DNA of 9,459 bases, taken from assembly GCA_018829455.1 (NCBI GenBank), contig JAHJUB010000135.1, positions 1-9,459 on the forward strand, in the 5' to 3' direction. The translations under genes and the position numbers were made by a program. Source of the DNA: Candidatus Omnitrophota bacterium (GTDB lineage: Bacteria > Ratteibacteria > UBA8468 > MWAK01). This document shows, piece after piece, positions 5,806 to 9,459 of this stretch (within the stretch, counting starts at the first letter, position 1; each line of letters starts with the position of its first letter). The notes beneath the pieces are model-generated. The model saw only the letters and a program-made list of their open reading frames with translations, was not told the DNA's origin and made no database searches.

Positions 5806-7175
5806 CCTACGAAAGAAAACTGGTCTGGGACGTTTTTTCGGATGCAGAAAAAGGCGCGGCTTTTGATTTTGCTTCGGGTTATCGTCGGTTTATTTCCGAA
5901 GTAAAAACCGAGAAAGAAGCGGTGGTCTGGGTAAGAAAGGAGGCGGAAAAGAAAGGTTTTTCCGAACTGAGCGAATCTCGAAAAAGCAAAAAGGTATACC
6001 TGGCCAATCGGTCTTCCGCATTGGCCCTGGCAATTACGGGAAAACGTCCCATTCGGGACGGTGTCCGCATCATCATTTCTCATATTGATGCGCCGCGGCT
6101 TGACCTTAAGCCCCAACCGTTGATTGACGAAGAGGGCTTGAGTTTTTTGAAAACCCACTATTACGGCGGTATTAAAAAATACCAGTGGGTGACCAAACCG
6201 TTAAGTCTGCATGGCGTCGTAGTTCTCAAGAGCGGCGTCAAAAAGGAAATTGTGATCGGTGAAAAGGAGAACGAACCGGTCCTGACCGTTACCGACCTGT
6301 TGCCGCATCTGGCTAAAGACCAGATGGAAAAGAAGATGTCGGAAGCAGTGGACGGCGAGTCGTTAAATCTTTTAATCGCTTCTCTGCCGGTCCCGAAGAA
6401 AAAAGGCAAGGAGGGGGAGTCAGCCAAAAACCGCGTTAAGGAAGCGGTTTTAAGGTTACTCTACCAGACTTACGGGATAAAAGAAGAGGATTTAATCAGC
6501 GCGGAACTGGCCGCGGTGCCGGCCGGCCCGGCCCGGGAATTGGGTTTGGACCGTAGTCTCATCCTGGGCTACGGACAGGATGACCGCATCTGCGCCTACG
6601 CTTCCTTTCAGGCCTTTCTGGAAGCAGGTGACAAACCGGAATATACCAGCGTCTGCCTGATGGTTGACAAAGAAGAGATTGGCAGCGAAGGAATCAGCAG
6701 CGCCCAATCCGGATTTTTAAGTCTTTTCCTCTGTCAGTTAGCCGGAATTACGGAAACGGAACTGGCCCGTTCGCTCGTAAAATCATACGCCATCAGCGCA
6801 GACGTAAACGCCGGCCTTGACCCGAGCTACCGGGAGGTAACCGAGGCGCAAAATGCCCCCCGGTTAGGTTACGGCACGGTTGTAACTAAATATACCGGGC
6901 ACGGCGGAAAATTCGGAAGCAGCGAAGCCGGCGCCGAATACGTGGCTTACCTGCGGCGTCTTTTTGAAAAACACAGGGTAATCTGGCAGACCGGAGAATT
7001 GGGAAAGATTGACAAAGGCGGCGGCGGAACCGTGGCAAAATATCTGGCCCGTCAGAATATTGAAACCATTGATATCGGGCCGGCTTTGCTGTCAATGCAT
7101 TCGCCTTACGAGGTGAGCCATAAGGGCGACCTTTACTGCACCTACCGGGCCTTCCTGGCTTTTTATAAAGGGTAG
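5787..7175 (+). CDS. M18 family zinc aminopeptidase
   Basis: This 462-residue cytosolic enzyme belongs to peptidase family M18 (aspartyl aminopeptidase group), which removes N-terminal residues, often acidic ones, from peptides using a two-zinc centre in a dodecameric shell. Likely metal and catalytic residues, placed by comparison with family motifs, are H99 and D101 (SHIDAPRLDLKP), D265 (GYGQDDR), E296-E297 (VDKEEIGSEG), D339 (SADVNAG) and H438 (SMHSPYEVSH). A clear AGGAGG-type site (5776-5780) six bases before the ATG fixes the start inside the end of the membrane-protein gene. The substrate preference cannot be read from the sequence. The longer, loosely charged stretch near residues 205-220 (PKKKGKEGESAKN) looks like a surface loop. 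The gene ends at TAG 7173-7175, four bases before a repeat shared with the converging tilS gene. Confidence 0.93.
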   Translation: MAKEKLTYERKLVWDVFSDAEKGAAFDFASGYRRFISEVKTEKEAVVWVRKEAEKKGFSELSESRKSKKVYLANRSSALALAITGKRPIRDGVRIIISHIDAPRLDLKPQPLIDEEGLSFLKTHYYGGIKKYQWVTKPLSLHGVVVLKSGVKKEIVIGEKENEPVLTVTDLLPHLAKDQMEKKMSEAVDGESLNLLIASLPVPKKKGKEGESAKNRVKEAVLRLLYQTYGIKEEDLISAELAAVPAGPARELGLDRSLILGYGQDDRICAYASFQAFLEAGDKPEYTSVCLMVDKEEIGSEGISSAQSGFLSLFLCQLAGITETELARSLVKSYAISADVNAGLDPSYREVTEAQNAPRLGYGTVVTKYTGHGGKFGSSEAGAEYVAYLRRLFEKHRVIWQTGELGKIDKGGGGTVAKYLARQNIETIDIGPALLSMHSPYEVSHKGDLYCTYRAFLAFYKG

Positions 7176-7178
7176 GGG

Positions 7179-7256
7179 TGTCATTGCGAGCGTTTCCCAG
7201 CGTGGCAATCCCGTTTCAAGGTTTGATATCCTTCGCAAATTCAGCTCAGGATGACA
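7179..7256. repeat. Composite 78-bp repeat between converging genes
   Basis: The element begins TGTCAT (7179-7184) and ends ATGACA (7251-7256), a short perfect inverted repeat. Its left half (TCATTGCGAGCG, then CGTGGCAATC) and its right half (ATCCTTCGC, then GCTCAGGATGACA) each resemble a well-known dispersed bacterial repeat motif, from memory the TCATTGCGAG and TCATCCTGAGC types. Internal pairings are ATTGC (7183-7187) with GCAAT (7205-7209), and ATCCT (7228-7232) with AGGAT (7248-7252). It occupies the whole gap between the M18 gene and tilS and supplies the tilS stop codon. It could form structured 3' ends for both converging transcripts, though no classic T-tract terminator is seen. Confidence 0.7.
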
Positions 7257-8274
7257 TTTTAGATAAAACCAGGGATTCTCTGGACCGCGCCGCCTGGAGA
7301 TTATTGGAAATACGAATCTTCCGACTCCGGCCGGAAAGAAAGAAGCGCCGCAGGTATTCAACCTCTTCGTAACTAACCCGGTAGGGCGTAGCCATTAAGC
7401 TGCTGAGCGCCTGGCGCAGAATCTCGCGTTGCAGGGAAAAAGAAAGAGACGAAAATTCCTTGAGGGGGAGACGATACCTCCCGGTTTTCTTATCCTTTTT
7501 CGGGAGGGGGCGCAGCCCCTCCCCTACATTTTCAAAAAGACAGCGGGATTTTAAAAAATCATCGGCCTGGTCGGATATGTGCCGGTAGTCGGCGTTCAAT
7601 ATCTCCGCCATCCGAAAAAGCGTTCCTTTAATATTAGGATTATACTCCGCCAGTAACGGCAATAGTTCCAGCCGAATTTTGTTGCGCTGGAATTTCGGGT
7701 CCAGGTTGGTCGCATCGCTGACAAACCGGTAATCGTTTTCCGCGAGAAATCCGGATATCTCAACTCGGCTTACGAAAAGCATGGGCCGGATGAGATTGAT
7801 TTTGGAACCGCTTAAAACCGGACGACAGGGTCTTATTCCGGAAAGACCCTGCAATCCTGTTCCGCGAACAAGGTGTAAAAGGATTGTTTCCGCCTGGTCA
7901 TCCAACTGGTGGCCGGTTGCAATGGAGTGACAGGAAAAATGGTCAGCGGTTTTTCGTAAAAAATCATAGCGCGCTTTGCGGGAAGTATCCTCAGTTGTGC
8001 CCGGTTTCAAAGAACCCTTTCCCGCCAGAAACGGAATGCGGTATTTGGCGGAGAGTTCCCGGCAAAAAACAGAATCATTTTCGGAAAGCGGCCGGAGTCC
8101 GTGGTTAAAATGTCCGGTAAAGATACTGAATTTCAAGCGGGTTTGCAATACCCGCAAAAGATGGAAAAGACAGACTGAGTCCGGGCCTCCGGAAAGCGCC
8201 AGGAGCACCCGGTCGCCTTTTTTAATCAGGGAGTGCTCGGTGACATATTCTAAAATCTTGTTTTGTATTTTCAT
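7246..8274 (-). CDS. tilS: tRNA(Ile)-lysidine synthase
   Basis: TilS attaches lysine to C34 of tRNA-Ile(CAU) using ATP, which switches decoding from AUG to AUA. The start is taken as the ATG at 8274-8272, which overlaps the mutM TGA in an ATGA junction and gives 342 residues. A longer reading to 8352 only repeats mutM sequence. The PP-loop SGGPDS is at residues 28-33, followed by FNHGLRPLSEND and ATGHQLDDQAETILLHLVRGTGLQGLSGI, which are all diagnostic. Near residues 249-258 (NVGEGLRPLP) the sequence is encoded by a GC-rich palindrome that looks like an inserted repeat. The final residues KMSS and the stop come from a second repeat shared with the convergent gap, so the natural C-terminus may have been replaced. 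The catalytic domain is intact. Confidence 0.95.
   Translation of the reverse strand: MKIQNKILEYVTEHSLIKKGDRVLLALSGGPDSVCLFHLLRVLQTRLKFSIFTGHFNHGLRPLSENDSVFCRELSAKYRIPFLAGKGSLKPGTTEDTSRKARYDFLRKTADHFSCHSIATGHQLDDQAETILLHLVRGTGLQGLSGIRPCRPVLSGSKINLIRPMLFVSRVEISGFLAENDYRFVSDATNLDPKFQRNKIRLELLPLLAEYNPNIKGTLFRMAEILNADYRHISDQADDFLKSRCLFENVGEGLRPLPKKDKKTGRYRLPLKEFSSLSFSLQREILRQALSSLMATPYRVSYEEVEYLRRFFLSGRSRKIRISNNLQAARSRESLVLSKMSS
7501..7528 (-). repeat. REP-like palindrome inside the tilS coding sequence
   Basis: Read on the minus strand, TGTAG leads directly into GGGAGGGG-CTGCGC-CCCCTCCC (8-bp perfect stem at 7502-7523). GTAG is thus adjacent to the hairpin, as in the other REP-like units here. 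It is in frame and encodes residues 249-258 of TilS. I see no second copy in the window, so its repeat nature rests on the palindrome and the GTAG head. Confidence 0.65.
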
Positions 8275-9080
8275 CGCTGACAGACAGGGCAGAAATAGGT
8301 GGAGCGGCTTCCGTCTTTTTGGACTTTGATTAAATTTCCGCAACAGAGGCACGGCTGTCCTTTTCGCCGATAAACAAAAAGACTCTTTTGGAAATTTCCG
8401 TGGCGGCCGTCCGGTTTCACGTAATCCTGGATTGAGGTCCCGCCCGCCTTAAGCGCTTTCTTCAATATTGACTTTATCGCCTGATAGAGTTTTTTTGTTT
8501 CGTCCGGTTGTAAAGTTGAAACCCGCCGGTCCGGGTGAATACCGGCCCGGAAAAGCGCCTCAGTCGCATAAATATTGCCCAGACCGGCTATCCTCTGCTG
8601 GTCAAGGAGAAACGTTTTAATGCGGCCGTTTTTCCCCAGAATGATCTGTTTCCAACATTCAAAGGTAAAAGCGGGCGACAAAGGTTCCGGACCTAAATTT
8701 AATAATGGTTCCGGGTCTTCGCGGCACAAGGTAAACCCGCCGAAACGCCGCAGGTCATGGTAATAAAGCCGGGAGCCGTCCTGAAACAGGAAAAGGACGT
8801 GATGATCAATCTTGGGCTCCGATCCGGAAGAGTAGAGGAGTTGTCCGGAAAGTTTAAGGTGTACTTGAAGATACAAATGAGGTTTAAGGTCAAAAATGAG
8901 GTATTTACCTCTGCGTCGGATATTAGCAATTTCCTTGCCGATAATCTTCCGTCGGAAAAGAACCGGGGAGGTTTCTTTAATCAGTTTGGGAACCAGGATT
9001 TTTACGGCCTGGATTCTTTTACCGACTATGTCTTTAACTAATTGTCGGCGAATGGTTTCAACTTCCGGTAATTCCGGCAT
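8271..9080 (-). CDS. mutM: Formamidopyrimidine-DNA glycosylase (Fpg)
   Basis: This bifunctional glycosylase/AP lyase excises 8-oxoguanine and formamidopyrimidines. The 269 residues begin with the invariant MPELPEVETIRR: P2 is the nucleophile, E3 the general acid, and K59 (RRRGKY) the conserved lysine. The helix-two-turn-helix is seen in QQRIAGLGNIYATEALF. The C-terminal zinc finger is C244-x2-C247 and C264-x2-C267, with R259 (RSTYFCPVCQ) as the lesion-contacting arginine. YHDLRRFG supplies the R and F of the void-filling triad. The usual Met (HLGM-type) is replaced by L77 in HLKLSGQL. The ATG is nine bases from the ruvX stop. Its stop overlaps tilS. The ruvX-mutM-tilS run is probably one transcript, with its promoter outside the window. 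Confidence 0.96.
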   Translation of the reverse strand: MPELPEVETIRRQLVKDIVGKRIQAVKILVPKLIKETSPVLFRRKIIGKEIANIRRRGKYLIFDLKPHLYLQVHLKLSGQLLYSSGSEPKIDHHVLFLFQDGSRLYYHDLRRFGGFTLCREDPEPLLNLGPEPLSPAFTFECWKQIILGKNGRIKTFLLDQQRIAGLGNIYATEALFRAGIHPDRRVSTLQPDETKKLYQAIKSILKKALKAGGTSIQDYVKPDGRHGNFQKSLFVYRRKGQPCLCCGNLIKVQKDGSRSTYFCPVCQR

Positions 9081-9089
9081 AATTTAATA

Positions 9090-9459
9090 TTACATTTCTT
9101 CCGCTTCTTTTTGGGGATAAGAAGGCGGACGCTGATAATCAAGATAATCCTGCAAAATTATCTGGGCGGAAAGACGGTTAATGATGGTTTTTCTTTTCTG
9201 CCGGGAAAGATCCGCGGAAAGAAGATAGCGTTCCGCTAATTTACTGCTCAACCTTTCGTCCCACCTGGTCACCGAGCACCCGGTGACTTCCCGCAGTTTC
9301 TCCATAAACCCGAGTATTATTTTGACCTGGGAACCCTCCTGGTTATCAAGGGTTTTGGGTATGCCTACCACTAACAGTTGCACCTGATGCTCCCGGATTA
9401 TCCGCGGTAAGTCCTCTTCCCAGTGATTTTTGGGAATGACGGCCAGACCCCGGGCCAGG
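9090..9459 (-). CDS. ruvX: YqgF/RuvX family resolvase-like nuclease, 5' end cut by the window edge
   Basis: This is the C-terminal 122 residues of a YqgF/RuvX protein, an RNase H-fold nuclease implicated in 16S rRNA 3'-end processing or Holliday junction resolution. The frame stays open to the right edge. The codon at 9383 is an internal GTG (valine) and not the start. Family blocks present are GLAVIPK near the edge, LLVVGIPKTLDNQEGSQV, and DERLSSKLAERYLL. The last block is SRQKRKTIINRLSAQIILQDYLD. The N-terminal DYG motif lies outside the window. In the last block the position that in the family is normally Asp (D-x-x-A-A-x-x-I-L) is Asn, encoded by AAC at 9179-9177. The gene is followed by mutM after nine bases. 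Confidence 0.88.
   Translation of the reverse strand, partial: LARGLAVIPKNHWEEDLPRIIREHQVQLLVVGIPKTLDNQEGSQVKIILGFMEKLREVTGCSVTRWDERLSSKLAERYLLSADLSRQKRKTIINRLSAQIILQDYLDYQRPPSYPQKEAEEM

Noticed and set aside
7178..7372. Small plus-strand open frame across the convergent gap
   Set aside because: It is made of repeat sequence plus the antisense of the tilS 3' end and has no ribosome-binding site or recognisable domain.
8275..8352. N-terminal extension of tilS
   Set aside because: The extra residues are a shadow of the mutM zinc finger. The ATGA overlap start at 8274 fits TilS length and operon layout.
1..9459. CRISPR array
   Set aside because: The repeats are few, palindromic and not regularly spaced, with no direct-repeat and spacer periodicity and no cas genes.

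Overview
The window looks like part of a chromosome from an uncultured bacterium with roughly balanced GC content. The genes are ordinary bacterial housekeeping genes (bL9, DnaB, IspD of the MEP pathway, TilS, Fpg/MutM, RuvX). The combination of tightly packed genes and many small dispersed palindromic repeats reminds me of candidate-phylum genomes assembled from sediment or groundwater. I cannot assign a phylum from the sequence alone. There is no phage, plasmid, CRISPR or transposase gene in the window.

Layout, left to right. Positions 1-249 hold a possible 3' tail of an unidentified gene, a hairpin and a two-hairpin repeat. A plus-strand run follows: rplI, dnaB (overlapping rplI by 8 bp), ispD, a 113-bp inverted-repeat element, then queD, queC and queE in a close or overlapping cluster, then a 190-bp gap filled by a second two-hairpin repeat. 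After the gap come a multi-pass membrane protein of the LPG-synthase-TM/UPF0104 family and an M18 aminopeptidase that overlaps it by 19 bp. From about 7179 to the right edge the coding strand flips: ruvX (cut by the window edge), mutM and tilS are read right to left and converge on the aminopeptidase gene across a composite repeat.

The genes serve translation and replication (bL9, DnaB), isoprenoid precursor synthesis (IspD), queuosine precursor synthesis (QueD, QueE and QueC take the pathway to preQ0), membrane or envelope lipid chemistry (LPG-TM protein), peptide turnover (M18), tRNA-Ile2 lysidine formation (TilS), and repair or processing of DNA and RNA (MutM, RuvX).

The most unusual content is the repeats. 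Four sites carry hairpins directly next to a GTAG tetranucleotide (or CTAC on the inverted copy). This is the architecture of REP/REPIN elements moved by RAYT (TnpA-REP) transposases. Two are paired, inverted intergenic elements. Two are single hairpins inside genes, where they appear to be translated: within queE just after the radical-SAM cysteines, and within tilS. Two other repeats form the C-terminal codons of ispD and the stop codon of tilS. Repeats have therefore been absorbed into proteins several times in under 10 kb.
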